Assembly (NCBI RefSeq): GCF_003014555.1
Contig: NZ_PYGE01000022.1
Coordinates: 1-64,000 of the forward strand
DNA length: 64,000 bases
Source of the DNA: Haloactinopolyspora alba
GTDB lineage: Bacteria > Actinomycetota > Actinomycetes > Jiangellales > Jiangellaceae
Direction: 5' to 3'
Shown: positions 44,972 to 52,621 of the stretch, in pieces
How the letters are laid out: the number at the start of each line of letters is the position of its first letter
How positions within the stretch are numbered: position 1 is the first letter of the stretch
Position numbers and translations under genes: made by a program
The notes under the pieces: generated by a model
What the model saw: the letters and a program-made list of their open reading frames with translations, nothing else
What the model was told of the DNA's origin: nothing
Databases searched by the model: none

Positions 44972-45975
44972 CGCAGCTGCGGACGGACGTGCAGACCGGC
45001 CTCGGGGTCGACAACCACGTCCTGGGCAGCCGCGACGCCCCCCGCCACCAGGTCGGCGTCGACCGGCACGTTGCGCTTGACGACGGCCAGCGCGATCGGC
45101 CCGAGCTCGTGGTGGTGCACCGCGGTGCCGACGTAGCCCACGACCCGCTCGCCGTGCTGGACGTCGTCGCCGCGGGAGGGCAGGTGCTCGTCGGAGCCGT
45201 CGAGGTGCAACATGACCAGCCGGCGCGGCGGCCGGCCCATCGTGTGCACCCGGGCCACCGTCTCCTGGCCGCGGTAGCAGCCCTTGTCCAGGTGCACGGC
45301 TGTGCCGATCCAGCCGACCTCGTGCGGGATGGTGCGCTCGTCGGTCTCGCGGCCGAGACGGGGCTCGTGCGCCTCGACGCGCAGCGCCTCGTAGGCCCAG
45401 GTGCCGGCCGCCTCGGACGGATCGCCGAGGAAGTCGCGCAGTTCAGCCTGCGGCACGAACCGCTCACGGCCACGGTCGGTCACCCGGACCGGCGAAGCGT
45501 CCGGCGTGACCGGCTCGTCAGATTCTGAGCGAGGCTCCCACACGACCGCGTAGTCGGCGCTGAGGTCGTCGATCTCGACCCGCGACCAGAACGTCATCGA
45601 GCGCAGGTAGTCGACCAGCGCCTGGGTGGTGCCGGGCTCGACGTGGAACCACACCGCGGCGCCGTCGTCGACGCCGTACAACGCGTGCTCGACGCGCCCG
45701 TGTGCGTCCAGGATCAGCGCCGACGTCGCCCGATACGGCTCGAGATGCTCGACGTGCTGGGTGAGCAACTGGTGCAGCCAGTGGAGCCGGTCCGGGCCGG
45801 ACACCCGCACCACGCCACGATGCGACAGGTCGACGGCGCCCTGACCGGCGGCGAGCCGGCGCTGCTCACGGAGCGGATCACCGTAGTGCGACGCGACGCC
45901 CACGTCGGGCTCGGTGGCCGCCACCGCGCCGGGGAGGTCGAGCCAGGGGCTGCGGTAAGTCTGATCGGCGCTCAT
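44968..45975 (-). CDS. ygfZ: YgfZ/GcvT-like folate-binding protein
   Basis: A 335-residue tetrahydrofolate-binding protein needed for iron-sulfur cluster assembly or repair. The diagnostic signature is DKGCYRGQETVARVH, including the functionally important Cys. The front half is the GcvT-like folate barrel (RVSGPDRLHWLHQLLTQ). The ATG at 45975 (MSADQTYR) is preferred over an upstream alternative at 45993. It corresponds to M. tuberculosis Rv0811c and precedes nitrobindin as there. Confidence 0.9.
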   Translation of the reverse strand: MSADQTYRSPWLDLPGAVAATEPDVGVASHYGDPLREQRRLAAGQGAVDLSHRGVVRVSGPDRLHWLHQLLTQHVEHLEPYRATSALILDAHGRVEHALYGVDDGAAVWFHVEPGTTQALVDYLRSMTFWSRVEIDDLSADYAVVWEPRSESDEPVTPDASPVRVTDRGRERFVPQAELRDFLGDPSEAAGTWAYEALRVEAHEPRLGRETDERTIPHEVGWIGTAVHLDKGCYRGQETVARVHTMGRPPRRLVMLHLDGSDEHLPSRGDDVQHGERVVGYVGTAVHHHELGPIALAVVKRNVPVDADLVAGGVAAAQDVVVDPEAGLHVRPQLR

Positions 45976-46024
45976 GTCGTGATGAAACACCACGACGGCC
46001 CGTGCGCATCCCGGCGCCGGGTCG

Positions 46025-46543
46025 TCATTCGCGCGCCTGCGACGAACCGGTCACCCGGTGCAACTCCGCCGACAGGTGCGGCAGCAGCTCGTGGCCCATG
46101 GCGGACATCTCGTAGACGTACATCAGCTTGCCCTCGACCAGGCCGTAGAGCCGGTGTCCGGTGCGGTAGTCCTTGGCACCCTCGGTCTTCAGCACGCCCC
46201 GGGTGGCCATCTCGATCTTGGCCGTCTCCACCTGCCCGAGATAGATCTCGACGAACCCGGTCGGGTGCGTGAGCAGCACCTCGACCTCGTTGCCCTCCTG
46301 CGGGCGCCAGTAGCCGGTCTCGCGTGCCGCCGGACGGACGAAGTTGCCGTCGTCGTCCAGGATCCAGCTCTTGCTGGTGTACGACAGGAACGGCTTGCCC
46401 GGCAGGTAGGTGAACTCGACCTCCTGGCCGAAACGGAACGCCTCGATGGTGGGGTAGTCGCCCAGCCCCACGCCTTCCCAGCGGCCGAGCAGCCAGACCA
46501 GCGGCAGGCACGCCTCGTGCAGGTCGTCCGGGATCTCGATCAC
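46025..46543 (-). CDS. Nitrobindin-type heme protein (FABP/DUF1794 family)
   Basis: A 172-residue beta-barrel protein of the THAP4/nitrobindin group, whose members bind heme and isomerise peroxynitrite to nitrate. Typical blocks are LLGRWEGVGLGDYP (the GRWEGxG motif), the EVEFTYLPGKPFLSY strand, GYWRPQEGNEVEVLL and the C-terminal MSAMGHELLPHLSAELHRV (heme-ligand region His). The M. tuberculosis counterpart Rv0813c lies in the same gene order. The GTG start at 46543 lies eight bases after a possible small membrane-protein gene. Confidence 0.88.
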   Translation of the reverse strand: MIEIPDDLHEACLPLVWLLGRWEGVGLGDYPTIEAFRFGQEVEFTYLPGKPFLSYTSKSWILDDDGNFVRPAARETGYWRPQEGNEVEVLLTHPTGFVEIYLGQVETAKIEMATRGVLKTEGAKDYRTGHRLYGLVEGKLMYVYEMSAMGHELLPHLSAELHRVTGSSQARE

Positions 46544-46550
46544 GGCGCGC

Positions 46551-46652
46551 TCAGGCCTGACCCTTGTACAGCTTCAGCAGCACGAGCATGGCCATGAGCC
46601 CGGCAGCGACGCTGACCAGGACGAGAATGCTGGTGAACACGAATTCGAGCAC
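46551..46652 (-). CDS. Possible 33-residue single-span membrane protein
   Basis: The frame from GTG 46652 to TGA 46551-46553 reads as one clean membrane helix, EFVFTSILVLVSVAAGLMAM, followed by LVLLKLYKGQA. The short basic end would lie in the cytoplasm. It fits neatly between the divergent DsrE-like gene and nitrobindin, leaving eight bases to the latter. The ribosome binding site is weak (GACTCGCCCC), so it might be leaderless. No family is known to me. Confidence 0.45.
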   Translation of the reverse strand: MLEFVFTSILVLVSVAAGLMAMLVLLKLYKGQA

Positions 46653-46698
46653 GGGGCGAGTCTAACGGGGTGCCGAGCCGCGCCGTAGGCTGGCGGCC

Positions 46699-47061
46699 AT
46701 GGAGCGTGTCCTCGTGGTCAAGGTCACTGCCGGCACCGATGCGCCGGAGCGCTGTTCGCAGGCGTTCACGGTCGCCTCCTCCGCGCTCGCGGCGGGCGCC
46801 ACGGTCTCGCTGTGGCTCACCGGCGAGTCGGCGTGGTTCGCGCTGCCCGGCCGCGCGGCGCAGTTCGAGCTGCCGCATGCGGCGCCACTGCCCGACCTGC
46901 TCGACGCGCTGATCGCCGGCGGCACCGTCACGCTCTGCACGCAGTGCGCCGCGCGCCGCGACATCGGCCCGGACGACGTGCTCACCGGCGTGCGCATCGC
47001 CGGAGCGCCGACCTTCGTCGAAGAGATCCTGGCCGACGACGCCCGCGCGCTCGTCTACTGA
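46699..47061 (+). CDS. DsrE-family small protein
   Basis: A 120-residue DsrE/DsrF-like Rossmannoid protein: ERVLVVKVTAGTDAPERCSQAF, then ATVSLWLTGESAWFAL and a Cys motif GTVTLCTQCAARRDI. These folds relay sulfur or bind small molecules; the paired cysteines CTQC could carry persulfide. The ATG is at 46699. It faces the sulfur-handling cluster that begins just downstream, in keeping with a sulfur role, although that is inference. Confidence 0.82.
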   Translation: MERVLVVKVTAGTDAPERCSQAFTVASSALAAGATVSLWLTGESAWFALPGRAAQFELPHAAPLPDLLDALIAGGTVTLCTQCAARRDIGPDDVLTGVRIAGAPTFVEEILADDARALVY

Positions 47062-47073
47062 CGCCACTGCGAA

Positions 47074-47176
47074 AATGATCACGTTCCGCATGGAATCCCA
47101 TGCGTCACCAGGCCTGCATGCCTGGTGACGCATGCACAAGCCTGGTGATGGCCAGCGCATGCGGAACGTGATCATT
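47074..47176. repeat. Palindromic repeat family A, copy 4 (complete)
   Basis: A 103-base element with perfect 19-base terminal inverted repeats, AATGATCACGTTCCGCATG at 47074-47092 and its complement at 47158-47176. An inner perfect 12-base hairpin, GCGTCACCAGGC with GCCTGGTGACGC (47102-47131), has a six-base loop. It is the only copy with both ends intact and lies between convergent genes. Confidence 0.85.
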
Positions 47177-47183
47177 CCCAACG

Positions 47184-47477
47184 TCAGAGGTGGACGTCGA
47201 CCTCGGTGACGCCGGTGTTCGCGACGACGGGGCGGTCGACGGTGTCGGCGCCCGGTGCGAGCGTCCGCACCGTCCAGGTGCCCGGAGCCGCGAAGAACCG
47301 GAACTGCCCGGTGGCGCTGGTCGGCACCTCCGCGGTGAACTCGCCGGTCGCGTCGAGCAGCCGCACGTATGCGCCGGCCAGCGGTGCGTCGTCACGCTGG
47401 ACGACGCCCTGGATCACGGTCTGGTTGGAGACGTCGACGCCGTCCAGCGAGACGCCTCCGGTGGTCGCTCCGCACAT
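47184..47477 (-). CDS. DUF1416 (SseC-like) protein
   Basis: A 97-residue beta-rich protein: CGATTGGVSLDGVDVSNQTV, then IQGVVQRDDAPLAGAYVRLL and FRFFAAPGTWTVRTLA, a transthyretin-like fold. M. tuberculosis Rv0814c (sseC2) is the counterpart and likewise follows a thiosulfate sulfurtransferase gene. The role is unknown, but the constant pairing suggests a partner of the sulfurtransferase. It starts at ATG 47477, three bases after the sulfurtransferase stop, so the two are surely co-transcribed. Confidence 0.9.
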   Translation of the reverse strand: MCGATTGGVSLDGVDVSNQTVIQGVVQRDDAPLAGAYVRLLDATGEFTAEVPTSATGQFRFFAAPGTWTVRTLAPGADTVDRPVVANTGVTEVDVHL

Positions 47478-47480
47478 CGC

Positions 47481-48329
47481 TCAGACCGTCCCGGGCTCGT
47501 CGCCGGTCGCGACCGGCACGCCGACCAGCGAGCCGTACTCCGTCCACGAACCGTCGTAGTTCTTCACGTTCGGCACGCCGAGGATCTCGCGCAGCACGAA
47601 CCAGGTGTGCGACGAGCGCTCACCGATCCGGCAGTAGGCGATGGTGTCCTTGTCGAAGTCGACACCGGCCTCGCTGTACAGGGCGCGCAGCTCGTCGTCG
47701 GAGCGGAACGTGCCGTCGTCGTTGGCCGCCTTGCTCCACGGCACGTTGGCCGCGGTCGGGATGTGCCCGGCGACCTGCGAGACCTCCTGCGGCAGGTGTG
47801 CGGGCGCGAGCAGCCGGCCGGCGAACTCGTCGGGCGAGCGGACGTCGACGAGGTTCTGCTGCCCGATGGCGCCGACGACCTCGTCGCGGAACGCGCGGAT
47901 GGAGTCGTCGGGCTCCTTCGCGGTGTAGGTCGTGGCGCTGCGCTGCGGAACCGCGTCGACGAGCTCGCGGCTCTCGAGCTCCCAGATCTTGCGGCCGCCG
48001 TCGAGCAGGCGCACGTCCTCGTGCCCGTAGACCTTGAAGTACCAGTAGGCGTAGGCGGCGAACCAGTTGTTGTTGCCGCCGTAGAGCACGACCGTGTCGT
48101 CGGTCGAGATGCCCAGCCGGCCGAGCAGCTGCTCGAACTGCTCTTTGGTCACGAAGTCGCGGCGCACCGGGTCACGCAGGTCGGTGGTCCAGTTGACCTT
48201 GACCGCGCCGCGGATGTGGTTCTTGTCGTACGCGGTGGCGTCCTCGTCGACCTCGACGAGCACCACCTTCGGATCGTCGAGATGCTGCTCGACCCAATCG
48301 GCCGAGACGAGGGTGGACTCACGGCTCAT
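47481..48329 (-). CDS. Thiosulfate sulfurtransferase (rhodanese, CysA2/SseA type)
   Basis: A 282-residue tandem rhodanese. The first domain (VLVEVDEDATAYDKNHIRGA) lacks the active Cys; the second has the catalytic loop AYCRIGERSSH with the persulfide-forming Cys. It moves sulfane sulfur from thiosulfate to thiols or cyanide. The M. tuberculosis counterpart is Rv0815c (cysA2). The ATG at 48329 overlaps the DUF4395 stop (ATGA). A short leader peptide gene lies upstream of DUF4395 and may control the unit. Confidence 0.92.
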   Translation of the reverse strand: MSRESTLVSADWVEQHLDDPKVVLVEVDEDATAYDKNHIRGAVKVNWTTDLRDPVRRDFVTKEQFEQLLGRLGISTDDTVVLYGGNNNWFAAYAYWYFKVYGHEDVRLLDGGRKIWELESRELVDAVPQRSATTYTAKEPDDSIRAFRDEVVGAIGQQNLVDVRSPDEFAGRLLAPAHLPQEVSQVAGHIPTAANVPWSKAANDDGTFRSDDELRALYSEAGVDFDKDTIAYCRIGERSSHTWFVLREILGVPNVKNYDGSWTEYGSLVGVPVATGDEPGTV

Positions 48330-48793
48330 GGAGCGACCTCCGTGGTGTGGTGTGCGGAACGGGACAGGAACGAACGCCGGTAGGCGAGATAGGTCTCGCA
48401 GCCGAGGCAGAGGCCGAACGCGGCGTTCAGGAACGCCGCGGCCAGCGCGGCCCCGACCGCGACGTAGCCGAGGACGACGACGCCGCCGAGCAGTCCGGCC
48501 AGCCCGGTGAGGCTGAACACCAGCCCCACCGCCTGGGCGAACCTCGGTGGCGCCGCGTCCTCCAACTGACTGGGCGGTGCGAGCCGGGGGCGGACCGCCC
48601 GGGCGAACAGGCGCCCGTACGGTGCGGCCGCCGGTCCGGCGAGCGCACCCACGGCGAACACGGCCGTCTGCGCGGCGAGCAGCCACGCGTTCTGGGTGAT
48701 CAGGACGGCCGCGAGCACGACGGTCGTCAGCGCGGCCGCGAAGCGGGGCCCACGGGGGTCGATCTCGCGCCGGACGGCTGGCGTGGCTCGCAT
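48326..48793 (-). CDS. DUF4395 membrane protein
   Basis: A 155-residue protein with about four membrane helices (LTTVVLAAVLITQNAWLLAA, GLAGLLGGVVVLGYVAVGAA and others) and the family motif FGLCLGCETYLAYRR, whose CxxC could handle sulfur or redox equivalents. DUF4395 proteins commonly stand beside rhodanese and thioredoxin genes. The ATG at 48793 has AGGAG upstream. It is translationally coupled to the rhodanese gene. The function is unproven; transport of a sulfur compound is a reasonable idea. Confidence 0.85.
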   Translation of the reverse strand: MRATPAVRREIDPRGPRFAAALTTVVLAAVLITQNAWLLAAQTAVFAVGALAGPAAAPYGRLFARAVRPRLAPPSQLEDAAPPRFAQAVGLVFSLTGLAGLLGGVVVLGYVAVGAALAAAFLNAAFGLCLGCETYLAYRRSFLSRSAHHTTEVAP

Positions 48794-48892
48794 GACTCTC
48801 CTGACCTGACTGGTCCGGGGTGGACGGTGACGGACGTGGTCTACGTCGGGAACGCCGGCCGGCACAGTGGCGACAGGTGCGGGCGTTCCCCG

Positions 48893-48970
48893 TCAGGACA
48901 GTCGACAGAGCATGGACGCGGCACGACCGAAGTCGATGGCGCGTCGCTTCCAGAGCTCTGTGCGGAACAT
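48893..48970 (-). CDS. Short leader peptide (25 residues) upstream of the sulfur genes
   Basis: ATG 48970 to TGA 48893-48895 codes MFRTELWKRRAIDFGRAASM and then LCRLS. This fits the small actinobacterial 'putative leader peptide' group, marked by basic residues, a D-x-x-R-x-x-S core and a Cys near the end, commonly found before sulfur-assimilation operons. Here it lies 100 bases before DUF4395-rhodanese-DUF1416. It is probably a regulatory upstream frame (translation- or cysteine-dependent attenuation) rather than a working protein. A possible promoter (TTGAGA ... TATGGA) precedes it, but is weak. Confidence 0.65.
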   Translation of the reverse strand: MFRTELWKRRAIDFGRAASMLCRLS

Positions 48971-49061
48971 AGTGCGAGCCTACGGCGCAGCGTACGGCCC
49001 GTCACCGCAACGTCCATATTCCAAGACGGGTCGTCTCAAGTTGTGGCTACTGCCGGCCCGA

Positions 49062-49487
49062 TCAATCCGGCAGCGCCGCCCGGACGTCACGCAACGCCGG
49101 AGCACCGCTGGCCCGTACGACCACCCGTCCGCCGTCGTCGAGCACCAGCGTCGTCGGTGTCCGCAGCACCGAGAGCCGGCGGACCAGGTCGAGGTTGGCC
49201 TCCGCGTCGATCTCGACGTGCACCACGCCGTCGGTGCTGGACGCCACGTGCGCGAGCGTCGCCCTGGTGGCCCGGCACGGCTGGCAGAAGGCGGTGGAGA
49301 ACTGCACGAGTGTCGCGCGGGACCCGAACTCGTGGCCGATGTCGTCCGGGGACAGCACGTCCACGTCGTCCTCACTTCCGCCGTCGAGGTTTCGCACCCG
49401 GCCGTCACGGCGTCGCCACCACACACCGAACACGGTGGCGGCGACGAGCACGAGGACGACCACGAGCAGACCGGTCACGCACAGCAC
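49062..49487 (-). CDS. Membrane-anchored thioredoxin-like protein (ThiX-like)
   Basis: A 141-residue protein with one N-terminal membrane helix (VTGLLVVVLVLVAATVFGVWW) and a thioredoxin domain facing outward, with redox centre FCQPCRAT and the cis-Pro in LRTPTTLVL. It would reduce or oxidise thiols at the membrane. The M. tuberculosis counterpart is Rv0816c (thiX), in the same order. GTG 49487 is used as start; GTG 49478 is possible. It precedes the leader peptide and DUF4395 on the same strand. Confidence 0.85.
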   Translation of the reverse strand: MLCVTGLLVVVLVLVAATVFGVWWRRRDGRVRNLDGGSEDDVDVLSPDDIGHEFGSRATLVQFSTAFCQPCRATRATLAHVASSTDGVVHVEIDAEANLDLVRRLSVLRTPTTLVLDDGGRVVVRASGAPALRDVRAALPD

Positions 49488-49547
49488 AACACCACGACGG
49501 CGTGGCCGTGTTCCGGGTGCGTCACGCGCCGCCGTGCGGCGCGCCGA

Positions 49548-50507
49548 TCAGCCGACGAAGATCCGTCCGAGCACGTACGCCGCCGGCCCGGCAGCGGCGA
49601 ACGGCAGCGTCACCCGCAACGGCAGCAGCGCGGCCACCGAATGACCCCGCGGCGGCACACCGTCGCCGGCAGTGCCGGGACCCGCGGCGTCATCGTCGCT
49701 GTCCCGGGACGCTTCGGAGATCGGCTGCTCGGCAGCGGCCGCAGGCGGTCCGGGCTCCCTGGACGCGCCCTGCCGACCGGTCGCGTGGCCCGCTCCGTGC
49801 GGCACCCGTTCCGACACGTCGTCCGGCGGCACGGCCGGGGCGCGCACCCCCGTGGCCTCGTCGGCCAGGCGGTCGACCACGGCGAACGAGATGGCGGCCA
49901 GCAGCCCGGCGAAGGCGGTCACGACGACGGCGCTGACCGCCGGCACGGCGTCACTGACCTGCTCGACCGTCATGACGAGCGTCCCACCCGCCACGGCCGC
50001 CACGAGGACGCCGCCCACGCGCCGCACAGCACGCGAGATCGGCAACGTCTCGAGGAGCGCGACGCCCGCGACGCCCACCAGGGCCAGGCCCACGGAGTGC
50101 ACACCGTCGACGGCCTCGCGCAACGCCAGCCAGCTGACCGGCAACACGGCCAGCACGCACGACGTCACGCTGACGGTCAGCGACCGTACGACGCCGGCGC
50201 GCGAATGCCGGCGCCACAGTTGCACCGCGATGGCGAGTGTGACGGTGGGCGCGAGCACCGCACCCATCGGCGTCAGTTCCGAGGTCTCTTCGGCGAACGT
50301 CCAGACCAGCGCGCTCAGTCCGGAGACGAGCGCCAGCCCACCGGCCCAGCGGGCCGCCGGGAAGCCGGCCGTTCGCACCGCGCCCAGTGCGATGAGCAGC
50401 ACCACCAGCGCCACTCCGCCCGCGAGCGCCGGGCTGCCGGAAGCCGATGCGAGTGCCAACACACCCGCCAGGGCGGCGACAGCCAACGAAGCGTGAACGG
50501 AGGGCAC
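49548..50507 (-). CDS. Conserved multi-pass membrane protein, Rv0817c-like position
   Basis: A 319-residue protein with about eight hydrophobic segments (for example LAVAALAGVLALASASGSPA, GLALVSGLSALVWTF, VVVTAFAGLLAAISFAVV) and a low-complexity Asp/Gly/Pro/Ala-rich loop before the last segment. No family motif is recognised. Position between the thioredoxin and ThiS-like genes matches the conserved exported protein Rv0817c of M. tuberculosis. The GTG at 50507 is the most likely start because the upstream extension is not protein-like; the ribosome binding site is weak. Function unknown. Confidence 0.65.
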   Translation of the reverse strand: MPSVHASLAVAALAGVLALASASGSPALAGGVALVVLLIALGAVRTAGFPAARWAGGLALVSGLSALVWTFAEETSELTPMGAVLAPTVTLAIAVQLWRRHSRAGVVRSLTVSVTSCVLAVLPVSWLALREAVDGVHSVGLALVGVAGVALLETLPISRAVRRVGGVLVAAVAGGTLVMTVEQVSDAVPAVSAVVVTAFAGLLAAISFAVVDRLADEATGVRAPAVPPDDVSERVPHGAGHATGRQGASREPGPPAAAAEQPISEASRDSDDDAAGPGTAGDGVPPRGHSVAALLPLRVTLPFAAAGPAAYVLGRIFVG

Positions 50508-50592
50508 GTCAGAAATGCTGGCAGACCCCGATGGCCTCCCTGCGCCGAAAAGGCAACAACTCCACAACGACTGCCCCGGCGCGTCCTCCGAT

Positions 50593-50853
50593 TCAGCCGC
50601 CGGCGAACGGAGGCAACAATTCGACGACGGATCCTTCGTGCAGCACGATGTCGCGGTACGGACGCGCTCCCGCCGGCGTGCCGTCGACGACCACGGCGCA
50701 GATGCCCAGCACACGGGCGAACCGGGAATCGTCCTCGTGGCCGGCACGGACCGCCCGCAGCGCCGTGTCCAGCGTGTCCGCGTCGACGAGCTGCTCGTTC
50801 ACCCCGGCCGCGGCACGCATCGCAGCCCAGTACCGCATCGTCACCCGCGCCAT
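50593..50853 (-). CDS. ThiS/MoaD-like sulfur carrier protein
   Basis: An 86-residue beta-grasp protein ending in the diagnostic Gly-Gly (VVELLPPFAGG) that is adenylated and thiocarboxylated in this family. MRYWAAMRAAAGVNEQLV is the typical MoaD opening, and GTPAGARPYRDIVLHEGSVV the central strands. Its partner pathway (molybdopterin, thiamine or cysteine) is not determined; no activating enzyme lies in the window. It sits in the sulfur-handling cluster between the membrane protein and the hydrolase, eight bases after the latter's stop. Confidence 0.85.
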   Translation of the reverse strand: MARVTMRYWAAMRAAAGVNEQLVDADTLDTALRAVRAGHEDDSRFARVLGICAVVVDGTPAGARPYRDIVLHEGSVVELLPPFAGG

Positions 50854-50860
50854 GCCGGCC

Positions 50861-51724
50861 TCACGCCCGGCTGGTCGTGTCGGCGCCGGAACCATCCGCA
50901 CCGGAGCCCTCCGCGCCGGAGCCGTCGGCGCGAACCTGCTCCGAGACCCAGGCGCCGATGCGCACCATCAGATCCTCGGTAGCGCCCGCCTCGGCGTGCC
51001 CGAACCCGCGCTCGAGCCAGAGCGTGGCGTCCGTAGCGGCCGAATGCACGTGCCAGGCGTGGTGCAACGGGAAATAGTCGTCCCGGTCGCCGTGCACGAC
51101 CAGCAGCGGCACGTCCAGCTCGGCCGCGGCGGCGCGCGGGTCGATCGGTTGCGGCTCGGCCCAGCCCGCCGGTGACACTCGGGTACGCCGCGTCAGCCGC
51201 AGCAGCCCGCGGCCCAGCCGCGTCAGGATCAGCCGGTGCAGCGTCCGCATCGCCGCCGTGCCGCGGTAGTGCCATTCGCCGGGCACGCTCACCGCCACCA
51301 CGGCCCGCGTCGCCCGGTGCAGCGCGGCGTGGCGCACCACGACCGCCGAGCCGAGCGAGAACCCCACGGTCGCCACCCGCGCGTACCCGAGCGAGTGCGC
51401 CCAGTCGACCGCCGCGTCGACGTCGTGGACCTCGCGCCAGCCGAGCGTGGAGTGCCCGCCCGAGCGTCCGTGACCGCGCAGGTCGAGCAGGACGACACCG
51501 GCGTGGCCGCTGAGCCACCACCCGATGCGCTGCATCTGCGGACTCCGCGAGCTCTGGGTGAACCCGTGCACGACGACGATGGCGAGGTCGTCGCGGCCGC
51601 CGTCATGGGGCGGGAAATGCCACGCGTGCAGCAGTGTGCCGTCGGCCGCGAGCAGCCGGCGGCCCTGCCCGGAGCGCGTGGCGCGTTGCGCGCGACGGGC
51701 CTCGCTCGCGAGCCAGTTCCTCAT
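50861..51724 (-). CDS. Alpha/beta hydrolase
   Basis: A 287-residue serine hydrolase: oxyanion strand [10 protein letters not shown], nucleophile elbow GFSLGS, Asp in [11 protein letters not shown] and His in [10 protein letters not shown]. The C-terminus has a repeated GSGA-type tail ([15 protein letters not shown]). The substrate is unknown. The ATG at 51724 gives [16 protein letters not shown] lies about ten bases upstream. It is the first gene of the leftward operon with the ThiS-like and membrane-protein genes and diverges from glnR with 93 bases between start codons. Confidence 0.82.
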   Translation of the reverse strand: MRNWLASEARRAQRATRSGQGRRLLAADGTLLHAWHFPPHDGGRDDLAIVVVHGFTQSSRSPQMQRIGWWLSGHAGVVLLDLRGHGRSGGHSTLGWREVHDVDAAVDWAHSLGYARVATVGFSLGSAVVVRHAALHRATRAVVAVSVPGEWHYRGTAAMRTLHRLILTRLGRGLLRLTRRTRVSPAGWAEPQPIDPRAAAAELDVPLLVVHGDRDDYFPLHHAWHVHSAATDATLWLERGFGHAEAGATEDLMVRIGAWVSEQVRADGSGAEGSGADGSGADTTSRA

Positions 51725-51743
51725 ATCCGCTATTCTTCCCCAC

Positions 51744-51786
51744 GAGGGACCTGGGCGACGACGCCTCCAGGTCCCTCTTGCGTTTT
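51744..51786 (+). terminator. Terminator-like hairpin in the glnR leader
   Basis: GAGGGACCTGG and CCAGGTCCCTC form a perfect 11-base stem with a 12-base loop, followed by TTGCGTTTT. A possible -10 (TATTCT, 51731-51736) just upstream would start the transcript at the hairpin. No + strand gene ends before it, so it looks like an attenuator or a 5' stabiliser of the glnR message. Confidence 0.55.
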
Positions 51787-51817
51787 CGACGAGGACGACC
51801 ACCAACAGGAGGTCTCC

Positions 51818-52597
51818 ATGGCATCCATCGTCCTGCTGACCAACTCCCTGCAGCCATCGACCGAGGTGCTGCCCGCCCTGGGCTTCCTGTTGCACGACGT
51901 CCGCGTCCTGCCGGCCGAAGCGTCCGCGCTGGTCGACGCGCCCACCGGCGACGTCGTCGTCGTCGACGCCCGTCGTGACCTGACCCAGGCACGCGGGCTG
52001 ACCAGGCTGATCCGCACCACCGGCGTCGACGTTCCGCTGATGACCGTGGTCACCGAGGGCGGGCTGGCGGCGATCAACGCGGAATGGGGCGTCGACGACG
52101 TCCTGCTCGACTCCGCGGGCCCGGCCGAGGTCGAGGCCCGGCTGCGCCTCGCCCAGGGCCGGCTCGCCTCGTCCGGCGACGAGGCCCCGGACGAGATCCG
52201 TTCCGGCGACCTGGTCATCGACGAGGCCACGTACACCGCGAAGGTGGCGCGGCGCACGCTCGACCTCACCTACAAGGAGTTCGAGCTGCTGAAGTTCCTC
52301 GCCCAGCACCCCGGACGGGTGTTCACCCGCGCCCAGCTGCTGCAGGAGGTGTGGGGCTACGACTACTTCGGCGGCACCCGCACGGTCGACGTCCACGTCC
52401 GCCGGCTGCGCGCCAAGCTCGGCGCCGACCACGAGGCGCTCATCGGCACAGTCCGCAACGTCGGTTACCGCTTCGTCCCGCCGCAGTCGCGCTCGTCGCG
52501 TGCGCAGTCCACCGAGGTGACACCGCCGGACGAGGACCCGCCGTCCACCGGCCGGTCCGCGCCGGCCGACACGGAGCCGGCTTCCGCGAGCGAGTGA
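51818..52597 (+). CDS. glnR: Global nitrogen regulator GlnR (OmpR/PhoB-type)
   Basis: A 259-residue response-regulator-like activator/repressor of nitrogen-assimilation genes. The receiver-like domain opens [20 protein letters not shown] and keeps [20 protein letters not shown], the typical GlnR sequence; GlnR works as a dimer without classical phosphorylation. The winged helix is canonical ([35 protein letters not shown]). The Pro/Glu/Thr/Ser-rich tail is longer than in Streptomyces GlnR. The ATG at 51818 has AGGAGG seven bases upstream. mshD follows, as in M. tuberculosis (Rv0818-Rv0819). Confidence 0.94.
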   Translation: MASIVLLTNSLQPSTEVLPALGFLLHDVRVLPAEASALVDAPTGDVVVVDARRDLTQARGLTRLIRTTGVDVPLMTVVTEGGLAAINAEWGVDDVLLDSAGPAEVEARLRLAQGRLASSGDEAPDEIRSGDLVIDEATYTAKVARRTLDLTYKEFELLKFLAQHPGRVFTRAQLLQEVWGYDYFGGTRTVDVHVRRLRAKLGADHEALIGTVRNVGYRFVPPQSRSSRAQSTEVTPPDEDPPSTGRSAPADTEPASASE

Positions 52598-52621
52598 CGC
52601 CGGCGCGCATACGCTCGCGGC

